From NCBI GenBank assembly GCA_041391745.1, contig JAWKNK010000002.1, positions 62,001-126,000 of the forward strand: 64,000 bases of DNA, read 5' to 3'. Under the pieces are notes generated by a model. That model saw nothing but the letters and a program-made list of their open reading frames with translations. It did no database searches and was not told the origin of the DNA. A program made the translations under genes and the position numbers. The DNA is from JAIXWP01 sp041391745. Lineage in GTDB: Bacteria > Bacteroidota > Bacteroidia > Flavobacteriales_D > Sanyastnellaceae. This document shows, piece by piece, positions 35,468 to 45,333 of this stretch (its first letter is position 1; every line of letters starts with the position of its first letter).

Positions 35468-36772
35468 TCATTTCAATGAAATCTGAACTGCTGCTTTGGT
35501 TTCGGGAGTAATCTTAAATCTATTGTCAACGCGATAGCCCGCCACCCAACAGATATCTTTACCTGAGAGCACTACAAAGACATCTTCTTTATCTGCCATT
35601 TCTACTTTCTCATGAATCAGAAAATCGCTGATCTTTTTCTTGGATTTCATCCCTAAAGGATAGAAGAAATCCCCTTGTTGCCATCTTCTGATTTTGAGTG
35701 GAAAATTAAGTTTGCTTTTATCCAAAATTGCGATGTCGTTGTTGGGTAAAAAAGCATTGGGAACGGGAACATCTTCTACCAAAATCTCTCTTTCTTCTTT
35801 AGAAATGTTTCCGCTCGAATATTGAATTCTCAACCCTTTTCTTTCTCTCCAAATCACGCCTCGGCTGTCTTCATATTTTCTACCCGTACCGCCTTTCAAT
35901 AACTGCAGCAACTCTTCACCTTTTTCAAAACTCCAACCAAGTTTGGAGGCCAAAAAAGAAAGACGCAGCTCATCGTATTCATCCCCTTTGATGACGGCTT
36001 GATCAATCAATATCTGATCTTCAGACATGATTAAGTATGCTTTGCATTCTTTTTCCAGATGTTCGAAAACATAGTTGTGGATCATTTGATTTCTCGCATG
36101 CTGCTGCTGAATCATTCCGTCCAAGCCAGGCTGAATATCGCGCATCAAAGGAAGAATTTGATTTCTCAGTTTGTTTCTCGCATATTCATTTTTGAGATTG
36201 GTGCTGTCCATTCGCCACGGAATAACAAATCCATCTGCCAGCCAAGTCACTTCGTTTTTTGAAAAGGAAAGTAATGGACGAATCACTCTTCCGAAATGCT
36301 CGCTCATTCCTGACGGCACCAATGGAAAATCTCCTCGAAGCCAATGAAGCACCATCGTTTCTACCTGGTCGCCCGCATGATGTGCTGTGGCAATCCAGTC
36401 AGCTTTTTCTTGCTGCATGATTTCCATATAGAAGTCATATCGGATTTTTCTTGCCGTGGCTTGTAGATTTTCATTTTCCCAAACAGATGAATCTACTCTT
36501 CTATGAAAAAAAGGAATTTTATACTTTTTACAAAAATCCCTCACCAATGCTTCTTCAGCGTCCGACTCATCACCACGAAGTTGATAATTGACATGAACCG
36601 CTACCGTTGGGATTTGAAAATGGTGAAGTAAAAAAAGGAGTACCATACTATCCATTCCTCCACTCACACCAACAATGACTTTTGACTTTTTAGATAAGCC
36701 AAAATGTTGGGAGATGATTGCATCAAATTTCTGGAGGATTTTATCAGCTTCCTGTGGTGCCATTACTGACAA
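35468..36772 (-). CDS. tilS: tRNA(Ile)-lysidine synthase
   Basis: The 434-residue PP-loop ATPase converts C34 of tRNA-Ile(CAU) to lysidine so that it reads AUA. The PP-loop SGGMDS is at residues 37-42, followed by VAVHVNYQLRGDESDAEEAL and the TAHHAGDQVETMVLHWLRG motif. The C-terminal substrate-binding domain has RIRRWQQGDFFYPLGMK-like sequence (IRRWQQGDFFYPLGMKSKKK). It lies 11 bp downstream of the pabB-like gene on the same strand. Confidence 0.95.
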   Translation of the reverse strand: MSVMAPQEADKILQKFDAIISQHFGLSKKSKVIVGVSGGMDSMVLLFLLHHFQIPTVAVHVNYQLRGDESDAEEALVRDFCKKYKIPFFHRRVDSSVWENENLQATARKIRYDFYMEIMQQEKADWIATAHHAGDQVETMVLHWLRGDFPLVPSGMSEHFGRVIRPLLSFSKNEVTWLADGFVIPWRMDSTNLKNEYARNKLRNQILPLMRDIQPGLDGMIQQQHARNQMIHNYVFEHLEKECKAYLIMSEDQILIDQAVIKGDEYDELRLSFLASKLGWSFEKGEELLQLLKGGTGRKYEDSRGVIWRERKGLRIQYSSGNISKEEREILVEDVPVPNAFLPNNDIAILDKSKLNFPLKIRRWQQGDFFYPLGMKSKKKISDFLIHEKVEMADKEDVFVVLSGKDICWVAGYRVDNRFKITPETKAAVQISLK

Positions 36773-36783
36773 AGCTAAAAGAA

Positions 36784-37983
36784 TTATTCAAATGGCAAAT
36801 ACATAACGGCTTTGCCTTTGAGCAAACACTCTTCATATTCTCGCTCTGCCTCACACAATGCCGTGATGGCGCCGCCTACAGAACATCGCAACAATTCGAG
36901 TTGACTGTCATAAAGTAATGTGCGTATCACTACATTGAAATCGAAATCGCCATTCGGATAGATAACGCCAAGCGAGCCCGAATAGACTCCTCGACTTGCC
37001 ACCTCCATATCATCGATTAAATTCATCGCCGAAATTTTTGGTGCTCCGGTCATCGAACCCATTGGGAAAAGTGCTTTTAATATTTCAGCGAAAGTGGTTT
37101 TCTCTTTCAGTTCACATTTAACTGTGCTAATCATGTGATGCACCGTTTTGAAAGAATAAATTCCAAACAGTTCTTCTACTTCAACTGAATTTTTGGTGGC
37201 TACTTTTGACAAATCATTTCTTACAAGATCAACGATCATTACATTTTCAGCTTGCTCTTTTTTATCATTTCGTAAAAAAGATTTTAAGCTTTCATCTTCT
37301 TCAGCCGTAGCGCCGCGCTTTACCGTTCCTTTGATTGGACTCGAGTAAAGCATTGATCCCTTTTTCTCAATAAACGATTCAGGCGATGCACACAAAACGT
37401 GATGGCGACCTAAAGCTAGATAGCTCGCATAAGGCGCTTCAGTAAGATCATTTAATTTCACAAACAAATCGAAAGGTGCTTCTGCCTTGTAGTTCGCTTC
37501 AAAAGTTTGGCAATAATTCACTTCGTAAATGTTGCCCCATTTGATATGCTCTTTCAATTTATTTACAGCTTCGATATAAGATTCCTTCGCCTGAGTGGCC
37601 GCCACAAGGGAGTGGAAGCTACTTTCTACAGAAGAAGAAAGCGTAAAATCAAAATCGACTGAACTGCTGTTTTTGAGGACTTCTACATTTTTATTTTCAA
37701 AAGAAATAACTGCTTGAGGCTTGAAAAACTGTACCGGTGCAAAACCCATAGGATGTTCGTGCCGATGGTGCAAGTTCTCCACCTTGTTTTTGTAGTCATA
37801 GCTGATATAACCAAACCACCAATCCGATTGAACATCCAACTGATCAATCTTGTTTGCATCGATCCATGCTTCAGCACCTAAGGCGAGCAAAGTCCTTTGG
37901 GAATTGGGATTCCAAAGCATAGCTACTCCTTTCCATTCGGGAAGTGAAATAAGATTTTTTATGAGAGTAGCTTGGTGCTGCAT
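36784..37983 (-). CDS. pabB: Aminodeoxychorismate synthase component I-like chorismate-binding enzyme
   Basis: The 399-residue protein belongs to the anthranilate synthase I / PabB / isochorismate synthase family. It has YEVNYCQTFEA, ASPESFIEKKGSMLYSSPIK, MIVDLVRNDLSKVA, HHMISTVKCEL, LFPMGSMTGAPKISAMNLID and SGSLGVIYPNGDFDFNVVIR. PIKGT and GSMTGAPK fit PabB, which makes 4-amino-4-deoxychorismate for folate. The N-terminal domain is short, as in stand-alone Bacteroidota PabB. The amidotransferase partner (PabA) is not nearby. It is divergent from mfd with a gap of 41 bp. Confidence 0.87.
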   Translation of the reverse strand: MQHQATLIKNLISLPEWKGVAMLWNPNSQRTLLALGAEAWIDANKIDQLDVQSDWWFGYISYDYKNKVENLHHRHEHPMGFAPVQFFKPQAVISFENKNVEVLKNSSSVDFDFTLSSSVESSFHSLVAATQAKESYIEAVNKLKEHIKWGNIYEVNYCQTFEANYKAEAPFDLFVKLNDLTEAPYASYLALGRHHVLCASPESFIEKKGSMLYSSPIKGTVKRGATAEEDESLKSFLRNDKKEQAENVMIVDLVRNDLSKVATKNSVEVEELFGIYSFKTVHHMISTVKCELKEKTTFAEILKALFPMGSMTGAPKISAMNLIDDMEVASRGVYSGSLGVIYPNGDFDFNVVIRTLLYDSQLELLRCSVGGAITALCEAEREYEECLLKGKAVMYLPFE

Positions 37984-38009
37984 GGGGTGGCGAAAATAAG
38001 AATCCGCAT

Positions 38010-38017
38010 TACATTTG
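38010..38017 (+). promoter_or_regulatory. -7 box TACATTTG for mfd
   Basis: It fits TAnnTTTG and ends 7 bp before the ATG at 38025, so the message would be nearly leaderless. Confidence 0.55.
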
Positions 38018-38024
38018 CAAACCT

Positions 38025-41000
38025 ATGAAACTGCAGCAGTTAAAAGATCATTATAAACAACTTCCACAAACCACTCAAATAGTGGATCAAACGGGCGAAA
38101 AAGGCTCTAAGACACATTTGAAAGGATTGATAGGAAGTGCTGCAGCGCTTGTGGCTTCAGGGTTTTTGGAGCGACAGAACAAGACCACCATTTTCATTCT
38201 CGAAGACAAGGAAACAGCCGCTTATTTTTTGAATGATTTGGAGAATATTATTTTTCCATTTCAAGAGCGATCTAATGACGGAACGATTAAAGATGAAGAA
38301 GAGATTATAAAGATTCGCAAAAATCATATTCTATTCTTTCCCAGAAGTGCGCGCGTACCTTATCAAACAGAGCAGACAGAAAATGCGAATGTAGCCATGC
38401 GTGCGGAAGTGCTCAACGAGTTGCAGAAGCGACCAGCGGGAGCGGTTATCGTGACATACGGTGAGGCCATTGCAGAGAAAGTGGTAACGCAGCAAGAAAT
38501 GGCCAAAAACACTTTCGATATAGAAGTGGGTCATAAAATTTCATTGGAATTTGTGGATGAAATTTTTCAGGACTTCGGTTTTGAAAAAGTAGATTATGTG
38601 TACGAGCCCGGACAGTATGCCGTGCGCGGAGGAATTCTCGATGTATTTTCATTTTCATATGATCATCCCTATCGCATAGAGCTGTTTGGAGATGAAATTG
38701 AAAGCATCCGAAAGTTTGAACCTGCCACGCAATTGTCGGTGGCCAAGATGACAAAAGCTACTGTAGTTCCTAATGTGAGTCAACGCACAACAGAGGAAGC
38801 ACGCATTAGTTTATTAGAATTTGTGGCTGCAGATAGTGTGATTTGGTCGCGCGATATTGCTTATGCACTTGAGCAGTGCGACAAAGAAGTAGAGAAAGCA
38901 GAGACTCAATATCAAAAGTTGGGCAATATGCTCACGCATGAAAAGCCTGACGCACTTTATTCTACAAAAGAAAATTTGTTGCGCATTCTTCAACAAAAAA
39001 CCGTTGTTGAGTTTGGGAGTCAGCGCAAATTTCCGGAGGCAAAAACAATTGAGTTCGATATGATGCCTCAACCGGCATTCAATAAGAATTTTGATATGCT
39101 TGGTCAGAACTTGATCAACAATGCCAAGTCGGGCTACGTCAATATTATTGCGGCCGGTCAAGCCAAGCAAATTGAACGTTTGCACCAAATTTTTGAAGAT
39201 AAAGATCACGCTGTTCATTTTCATCCGATTCAAATTGAATGGAGCGAAGGTTTCATTGATAAAGAATCAAAAATTTTGGTTTACACCGACCACCAAATAT
39301 TTGAAAGGTATCATCGCTTTAGATTAAAAGAAGGATTTAAGAAAAGTAAAGAGGCGATTACCATTAAAGAAATCATGTCGCTTCAACCGGGCGATTATGT
39401 GGTGCATATCGATCATGGAATAGGCCAATTCAGCGGACTTCAAAAGATTGATGTGAATGGGAAAGAGCAAGAAGCCATTCGCTTGACTTATAAAGGTGGC
39501 GATATTTTATACGTGAGTATTCACAGTTTGCACCGTATTTCAAAATATGTAGGCAAAGAAGGCACAGCGCCAACAACAGATAAGCTGGGCAGCAATGCTT
39601 GGCAGAATTTGAAGCGTAAAACGAAAACAAAAGTGAAAGAACTCGCTTTTGATTTGATTCGACTTTATGCCAAAAGAAAAGCGGCACATGGCTTTCAATA
39701 CGCACCTGATTCTTATTTGCAAACTGAATTGGAAGCTTCATTTATGTATGAAGACACACCAGACCAATTGAAAGCCACGCAGTCGGTGAAAGAAGATATG
39801 GAGCAAGTGTATCCTATGGATCGCTTGGTGTGCGGGGATGTAGGATTTGGTAAAACAGAAATTGCAATCCGTGCAGCGTTCAAAGCAGCCACCGATGGAA
39901 AGCAAGTAGCGGTGCTGGTTCCTACCACCATTTTATCATTACAACACTTTAAGAGTTTCGCAAAACGATTGAAAGAATTTCCTGTGAAGGTGGACTATAT
40001 CAATCGTTTTAAAACAGCCAAGCAAAAAACAGAAACGCTGAAAAAGCTTGCTGCTGGTGAGATTGACATCATGATTGGAACCCATGCATTGGTTGGAAAA
40101 AATGTAAAGTTCAAGGATCTAGGTTTGCTTATTATCGATGAAGAACAGAAGTTTGGTGTGTCGGTAAAAGACAAATTGAAAACGATGAAAGCCAATGTGG
40201 ATACGCTCACATTGACTGCAACTCCGATTCCGCGCACGCTTCAGTTTAGTTTGATGGGAGCTCGCGATTTGAGCATCATTCAAACACCGCCACCTAATAG
40301 ACATCCGATCCAAACGGAAATTCATAGTTTTAATGAAGAGATTATTCGCGATGCTGTTAGCTATGAAGTGCAGCGTGGAGGTCAAGTATTTTTCGTTCAC
40401 AACAGAATTCAAAATCTAAAAGACATCGCAGGAATGATTCAGCGGCTTTGTCCAGATGTGCGCATTGGCATAGGTCATGGTCAATTGAGTGGCGAAGATT
40501 TGGAAGAAGTAATGAGCAATTTCATTGAAGGTGTTTATGATGTTTTGGTTTCAACAGCGATTGTAGAAAGTGGAATTGACATATCCAACGCCAACACGAT
40601 TATCATCAATGATGCGCATCATTTTGGCTTGAGCGATTTGCACCAATTGCGCGGGAGAGTAGGAAGAAACAACAAGCAAGCGTTTTGTTATTTGATTGCA
40701 CCGCCATTGCATTTGTTGCCAAGTGATAGTAAGAAACGACTGATGGCCATTGAGCAATTTAGTGATCTCGGTTCAGGGCTTCACATTGCTATGCGCGACT
40801 TGGATATTCGCGGTGCGGGAAATCTGCTTGGTGGCGAACAGAGTGGATTTATCAATGATATTGGTTTTGAAACCTATCAAAAAATATTGAATGAGGCGCT
40901 TGATGAGTTGAAGCAGGAGCACTTCAAAGACATGTATGAAGAAGAGCAAAAGAAGAGCAAGCGCTATGTGAAAGAAACCGTGATGGAAACAGATTTTGAG

Positions 41001-41435
41001 ATTCTGATTCCTGATGAATACGTATCGAGTATCACGGAGCGTATTGCGCTTTATAAAGAGTTAGATGATATAGAGACGGAAGAAGAGTTGCAATCGTACA
41101 TGCAGAATTTGGTGGATCGATTTGGCCCGATTCCGGTTCCTACACTGCGACTCATCGACACCATGCGTTTGCGATGGTTGGCGAGAGAAATTGGATTAGA
41201 GAAATTAGTCTTGAAGAGTGAAAAAATGATTTGCTATTTCATCAGCAATCAGGATTCACCCTATTATCAAAGCGATCGATTTACTTTGGTGTTGGAGTTT
41301 GTGAAAAACAATCCTAGCACAGGCAAGATGTATCAGAAAGATGAAACGTTGCGAATGTCGTTCAATGATGTGAAGACATTGACCAGGGCCGTTCAGCTGA
41401 TGCAGGCGATGACCAAAGGAGAAAAGGTACAATAA
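38025..41435 (+). CDS. mfd: Transcription-repair coupling factor Mfd
   Basis: The 1,136-residue DNA translocase removes RNA polymerase stalled at lesions and recruits UvrA. Domains in order are a UvrB-like N-terminus (VYEPGQYAVRGGILDVFSFS), the RNAP-interaction domain (GDYVVHIDHGIGQFSGLQKI), a RecG-like helicase with Walker A CGDVGFGKTEIA, DEEQ in LLIIDEEQKFGV, TATPIPRTL and QLRGRVGR, and a C-terminal TRCF domain (LIPDEYVSSITERIALYKEL). The length is normal. A -7 box precedes it and a hairpin follows. It stands alone between divergent and convergent neighbours. Confidence 0.97.
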   Translation: MKLQQLKDHYKQLPQTTQIVDQTGEKGSKTHLKGLIGSAAALVASGFLERQNKTTIFILEDKETAAYFLNDLENIIFPFQERSNDGTIKDEEEIIKIRKNHILFFPRSARVPYQTEQTENANVAMRAEVLNELQKRPAGAVIVTYGEAIAEKVVTQQEMAKNTFDIEVGHKISLEFVDEIFQDFGFEKVDYVYEPGQYAVRGGILDVFSFSYDHPYRIELFGDEIESIRKFEPATQLSVAKMTKATVVPNVSQRTTEEARISLLEFVAADSVIWSRDIAYALEQCDKEVEKAETQYQKLGNMLTHEKPDALYSTKENLLRILQQKTVVEFGSQRKFPEAKTIEFDMMPQPAFNKNFDMLGQNLINNAKSGYVNIIAAGQAKQIERLHQIFEDKDHAVHFHPIQIEWSEGFIDKESKILVYTDHQIFERYHRFRLKEGFKKSKEAITIKEIMSLQPGDYVVHIDHGIGQFSGLQKIDVNGKEQEAIRLTYKGGDILYVSIHSLHRISKYVGKEGTAPTTDKLGSNAWQNLKRKTKTKVKELAFDLIRLYAKRKAAHGFQYAPDSYLQTELEASFMYEDTPDQLKATQSVKEDMEQVYPMDRLVCGDVGFGKTEIAIRAAFKAATDGKQVAVLVPTTILSLQHFKSFAKRLKEFPVKVDYINRFKTAKQKTETLKKLAAGEIDIMIGTHALVGKNVKFKDLGLLIIDEEQKFGVSVKDKLKTMKANVDTLTLTATPIPRTLQFSLMGARDLSIIQTPPPNRHPIQTEIHSFNEEIIRDAVSYEVQRGGQVFFVHNRIQNLKDIAGMIQRLCPDVRIGIGHGQLSGEDLEEVMSNFIEGVYDVLVSTAIVESGIDISNANTIIINDAHHFGLSDLHQLRGRVGRNNKQAFCYLIAPPLHLLPSDSKKRLMAIEQFSDLGSGLHIAMRDLDIRGAGNLLGGEQSGFINDIGFETYQKILNEALDELKQEHFKDMYEEEQKKSKRYVKETVMETDFEILIPDEYVSSITERIALYKELDDIETEEELQSYMQNLVDRFGPIPVPTLRLIDTMRLRWLAREIGLEKLVLKSEKMICYFISNQDSPYYQSDRFTLVLEFVKNNPSTGKMYQKDETLRMSFNDVKTLTRAVQLMQAMTKGEKVQ

Positions 41436-41442
41436 AAAAATC

Positions 41443-41460
41443 CCCTCGTGAAAACGAGGG
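41443..41460. terminator. Bidirectional terminator after mfd
   Basis: CCCTCGT, loop GAAA, ACGAGGG, followed by ATTTTTGGTTTTTTAT on the plus side and preceded by AAAAAAAT. It also serves the convergent collagen-like lipoprotein gene. Confidence 0.85.
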
Positions 41461-41477
41461 ATTTTTGGTTTTTTATC

Positions 41478-41991
41478 TCAGAAAGTCAGCGACTTATTTT
41501 GAGCGTTAAGGTAGTTCATTACTGCGTTGTAGTCAGCAGAAGACCTTCAGCGTTCAATACATCATAGTCAGCACGCTTCATAGTAACGATTCGTAGCTTG
41601 ATAGTCATCAGCTGGGTTCCGTTAGCTGCGTCAAAACCGATGTAACCACCAACAACACCGTTCGTTGTCACCATAAAGGTAAATGAAATCCAGTTACGTC
41701 GTGCCATTGTGATGGAATGCTGTTCCAGTAGCCATAAGAGTCCATGATGTAAGCCATAGCGATACCATCATTAAAGATAGATTCAGTGATGAATGATGCG
41801 TCCATTTCAACATATGTACCACCACCCCAATCAGCAACAAGCAAATCAACAACGTTCACAGAAAAATCTGCGTTAGAACCAGCAGGACCAGCAGGACCTT
41901 GTGGACCAGCAGGACCTTGTTCACCTTCTTTAGAGCATGATGCGAGTGCGATCATTGCAACACTCATGAATAATAATGCAACTTTTTTCAT
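41478..41991 (-). pseudogene. Collagen-like (Gly-X-Y) lipoprotein, two frameshifts
   Basis: ATG 41991 gives MKKVALLFMSVAMIALASCS, a lipoprotein signal with Cys19, followed by six Gly-X-Y triplets (GEQGPAGPQGPAGPAGS, residues 23-39) and a globular part (FSVNVVDLLVADWGGGTYVE...). The frame breaks near 41700 and resumes as RRNWISFTFMVTTNGVVGGY. It breaks again near 41540 and ends SADYNAVMNYLNAQNKSLTF at TGA 41478-41480. The intact protein would be about 170 residues. Lipoproteins with a short collagen-like linker are frequent in Bacteroidota; function is unknown. Confidence 0.75.
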
Positions 41992-42063
41992 TGTTTGGTT
42001 TATTAAGATTAAAAAAAATTTCGGATTGCAATATGTGAAAAAAATCAGTGTACGCGACAGATT

Positions 42064-43356
42064 TTATGCTTTTTCAAGCAAATTTTGCAAATCCTTTCCA
42101 ATATCATTTCTGTAATATTTTCCGGAATATTCAACGAACTCACACGCATCGAACGACTTACGAGTAGCATCTGAAATATTATAGCCGTAGGCAGAAATTG
42201 CGAGAACGCGTCCGCCTGCAGTTATGATTTTAGCTCCAGACTTTTTGGTGCCTGCGTGGAATACAATTGCTTCATCGGCACGGTGCAAACCTTTGATTTC
42301 TTTGCCTTTTTCGTATTCTTCAGGATATCCTTTGCTTACGCAGACAACGGTAGAAACAACTCGATCATCCACGTGCAGGTCGCATTCAGAAAGCGTTTGA
42401 GTAGCCACTCCTTCGAACATGTTGAGCAAATCGCTTTTGATACGAGGCATCACTACTTCCGTTTCAGGATCACCCATTCTGCAGTTGTATTCAATGACAT
42501 AAGGGTCATTTCCCACTTTGATAAGACCTAGGAAAATGAATCCTTTGTAGTCAATATTTTCAGCTTTCAAGCCTTTCACCGTAGGTATGATGATGCGGCT
42601 TTCCACTTTATCCATAAACTCAGGCGTGCAGAATGGAACTGGAGAAATAGCACCCATTCCACCTGTGTTTAGGCCTGTATCGCCTACTCCAATTCTTTTG
42701 TAGTCTTTAGCTTCAGGAAGGATTTTGTAGGAATTCCCGTCTGTGAGGACAAAAACAGAACATTCAATTCCTTTTAAAAACTCTTCAATGACAACGGTAG
42801 CGCTCGCATCACCGAATTTTTTTTCAGAGAGCATCGCTTTTAATTCTGACTGAGCCTCTTCTAGTTCGTTGATGATTAAAACACCTTTACCAGCAGCCAA
42901 TCCGTCGGCTTTAAGTACATAAGGAGCCTTCATTGTTTTCAAGAAAGCCAATCCGTCTTCTAGTGTTTCGTTTGTGAAAGAGGCGTACTTCGCGGTTGGG
43001 ATGTTGTGTCTTTGCATGAATTTTTTTGCAAAGTCCTTGCTGCCTTCGAGTTGAGCACCAACTTTGGAAGGCCCGATGATTCCGACACCTTGAAGCGCTT
43101 TATCTGTATTAAAAAAATCGACAATACCTTTTACGAGTGGACCTTCTGGACCTACAACAACTATTTTGATATTATTCTCCAGCACACATTTCTTAACCGC
43201 TTTGAAGTCTTCTGGATTCACATCGAGATTTGTTCCTACCGCATCAGTACCAGCATTGCCAGGGGCAATGAATAGTTGACCGATATGGGAACTTTGTGCG
43301 AGTTTCCAGCTAATAGCGTGTTCACGGCCACCTGAGCCGAGCACCAGTACGTTCAT
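42064..43356 (-). CDS. purD: Phosphoribosylamine-glycine ligase
   Basis: The 430-residue ATP-grasp enzyme catalyses the second step of de novo purine synthesis. Motifs are MNVLVLGSGGREHAISWKLA at the N-terminus, VVVGPEGPLVKGIVD, GPSKVGAQLEGSKDFAKKFM, VLKADGLAAGKGVLI, MGAISPVPFC, FIFLGLIK and EYNCRMGDPETEVVMPRIKS (metal and phosphate binding). I used ATG 43356; the ATG one codon upstream is equivalent. It is the first gene on this strand after the polysaccharide cluster glycosyltransferase. Confidence 0.96.
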   Translation of the reverse strand: MNVLVLGSGGREHAISWKLAQSSHIGQLFIAPGNAGTDAVGTNLDVNPEDFKAVKKCVLENNIKIVVVGPEGPLVKGIVDFFNTDKALQGVGIIGPSKVGAQLEGSKDFAKKFMQRHNIPTAKYASFTNETLEDGLAFLKTMKAPYVLKADGLAAGKGVLIINELEEAQSELKAMLSEKKFGDASATVVIEEFLKGIECSVFVLTDGNSYKILPEAKDYKRIGVGDTGLNTGGMGAISPVPFCTPEFMDKVESRIIIPTVKGLKAENIDYKGFIFLGLIKVGNDPYVIEYNCRMGDPETEVVMPRIKSDLLNMFEGVATQTLSECDLHVDDRVVSTVVCVSKGYPEEYEKGKEIKGLHRADEAIVFHAGTKKSGAKIITAGGRVLAISAYGYNISDATRKSFDACEFVEYSGKYYRNDIGKDLQNLLEKA

Positions 43357-43404
43357 CATGTAGAAATTTTGGTTGTACAAAGAAACAGAATTTTCTTCTT
43401 TGTT

Positions 43405-44283
43405 TTATTTATAAATTCTCTTGATTCGATTTAGGACCCTGATAATCAGCGAAGGTTTTTGAAATGACATCGCTCTTTCGATTGCGCTTTGATGTTTTAG
43501 GATGGTTTGATCGAATTTCTCCTTTCCCTGATCAGGAATAAAATTCGCTACATGAGACAGCATATCTATTCTGATTCGATGATAGTTGTTTTTTATGCCA
43601 GGCATGCTTGTAATTCCAGCATCATGCTTTCTGTATGAGCTAAATATATTTTCAGCCTTTACAAGTGGACCCTTGCTTCCCACCAAAAGAAATAGAGCCA
43701 TATCAAAGCTCATCACTTCTTTCATAAATTGTGGTAGGTCAATTAAAAATTCCTTTCGCGCAAAAAAAGATGTTGTATGAAATGGCGAAGTAGTTTGAAT
43801 AAGATCTTCAAACTTCATTGATTGAGGAAGACTTGGTCTAAACCAACCAGTGCTTTCATTATCAAAATTTACGGTATATGTATCGTGATAGGATCCTGCA
43901 CAGTGTGGTTGACTTTCTAGTAATTCGAATTGGGCTTGAAGTTTATTTTCTGAATCCCAAAAATCATCTCCTTCGCAAAATGCAATGTATTTTCCAGCTG
44001 TTGCTTGCAGGCAATCTAAAAAATTATACCTCCCCGTTGGTGTATTATTGATATAAATAACATTAGACCGATCCTGTAACCGCAAGTGAATGTTAGAATA
44101 TTTCTGGGCAAATTCCACACAAACTTCTCTCGTCCCATCCGTGCTATTGTCTTCGCCTAATACGACTTCAAATGGAAAGGTCGTTTTTTGATTTAGAATC
44201 GAATACAGACATTTTTCAATATATGCTCTATGATTGTACGTTACCACAACTACACTGACAATCGGTTTCGTTTCAACATTCAT
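43405..44283 (-). CDS. Family 2 glycosyltransferase
   Basis: The product of about 292 residues has a GT-A fold of family GT2, with VSVVVVTYNHRAYIEKCLYS, VVLGEDNSTDGTREVC (donor-binding Asp), GKYIAFCEGDDFWDSENKLQ (DxD-type motif EGDDFW) and SYHDTYTVNF. The C-terminal third is shorter and basic. The start is ATG 44283 (MNVETKPIVS). The donor sugar cannot be read from the sequence. It marks the left border of the surface-polysaccharide cluster. Confidence 0.9.
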   Translation of the reverse strand: MNVETKPIVSVVVVTYNHRAYIEKCLYSILNQKTTFPFEVVLGEDNSTDGTREVCVEFAQKYSNIHLRLQDRSNVIYINNTPTGRYNFLDCLQATAGKYIAFCEGDDFWDSENKLQAQFELLESQPHCAGSYHDTYTVNFDNESTGWFRPSLPQSMKFEDLIQTTSPFHTTSFFARKEFLIDLPQFMKEVMSFDMALFLLVGSKGPLVKAENIFSSYRKHDAGITSMPGIKNNYHRIRIDMLSHVANFIPDQGKEKFDQTILKHQSAIERAMSFQKPSLIIRVLNRIKRIYK

Positions 44284-44384
44284 AGGTATTCTGCAATATT
44301 GCTCGTCGAAGGTAATTGAAAAATTACTTCTAGTCACATTTTGACTTATTTTTGGGCATTACCTACTAAGACATCAAATCGATT

Positions 44385-45329
44385 TTGAATTTATCATTAA
44401 GCATAGCTCAGATTAAGAATTTCTTAGAAATTCAAAACGTTACTTTCACTATGGAAGGGCCTCAAAATAACGAGGCCAGTTATCAATTAGCGAGTATAAA
44501 AAGCCTCATTAATAATGGCATTTACTATCTCGTTGCTGAATACTATACTACAAATTTGAAAATTGAAAATTCAATTTTATTCACGGATAAGTATATTTCA
44601 GAATTATCATCGAATTTGCAAATAATTGTTCATAATCCGCAATTGATCTTTTACAAGTTGTGTGGTCATTTTCAGGTTGAAGATGCAAGAGGTATTCATC
44701 CAACCGCCATACTTTCAAATGTTGAGCTCGGTGAAAATGTGTCGATCGGAGCATATTGTGTTTTATCTAATTGCAAGCTTGGCAATAACACCACCATTCA
44801 TAGCCACGTAACAATAAATCGAGATGTTGTAATTGGTGAGTCAGTGGAGATTCAAAGCAATTCATGTATTGGTGCCTCCGGAATGGCGTGGATATGGGAT
44901 GACAATGGAGAACGCGTGATTCAGCCGCAATTGGGAGGCGTAATAATTGAAGATCACTGTAAACTCGGAACGGATATTACCATTGTAAGAGGTTCCTTGT
45001 CTGAAAACACAAGAATTGGCCGTGGCACACTCATGGCTCATGGCAGTAAGGTTGGGCACGGATGTCAAATCCATGAAAATGTTCACTTCGCTAACAATGT
45101 TAGTTTAGCGGGCAACGCAATAATTGAAGAAAGTGTTTTTTTAGGAAGTGGCTGTGTTGTATCTTCGAACATCACAATTTCGAAAGGCTGCATTGTTGGA
45201 GCCGGAGCTGTTGTAAATAAAAATTTTAATAAAGAATACGTTACCCTCGCCGGTGTTCCTGCAAGCATTATCCGGGAGAACAACTACGAATCAAAACCCA
45301 AAGGAGCACCTAAACCAATCAAGAAATAA
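44385..45329 (+). CDS. LpxD-like left-handed beta-helix acyltransferase
   Basis: The 314-residue protein starts at TTG 44385 and has an N-terminal domain of about 100 residues resembling the LpxD uridine-binding domain (ILFTDKYISELSSNLQIIVH, YKLCGHF). Hexapeptide repeats then run from about residue 105 (IHPTAILSNVELGENVSIGA, IGESVEIQSNSCIGASGM, MAHGSKVGHGCQIHENVHFA). The catalytic His region GHGCQIHENV fits LpxD. The position beside another acyltransferase suggests acylation of a nucleotide sugar in surface glycan synthesis rather than the housekeeping lipid A step. That assignment is inference. Confidence 0.8.
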   Translation: MNLSLSIAQIKNFLEIQNVTFTMEGPQNNEASYQLASIKSLINNGIYYLVAEYYTTNLKIENSILFTDKYISELSSNLQIIVHNPQLIFYKLCGHFQVEDARGIHPTAILSNVELGENVSIGAYCVLSNCKLGNNTTIHSHVTINRDVVIGESVEIQSNSCIGASGMAWIWDDNGERVIQPQLGGVIIEDHCKLGTDITIVRGSLSENTRIGRGTLMAHGSKVGHGCQIHENVHFANNVSLAGNAIIEESVFLGSGCVVSSNITISKGCIVGAGAVVNKNFNKEYVTLAGVPASIIRENNYESKPKGAPKPIKK

Positions 45330-45333
45330 ACGT

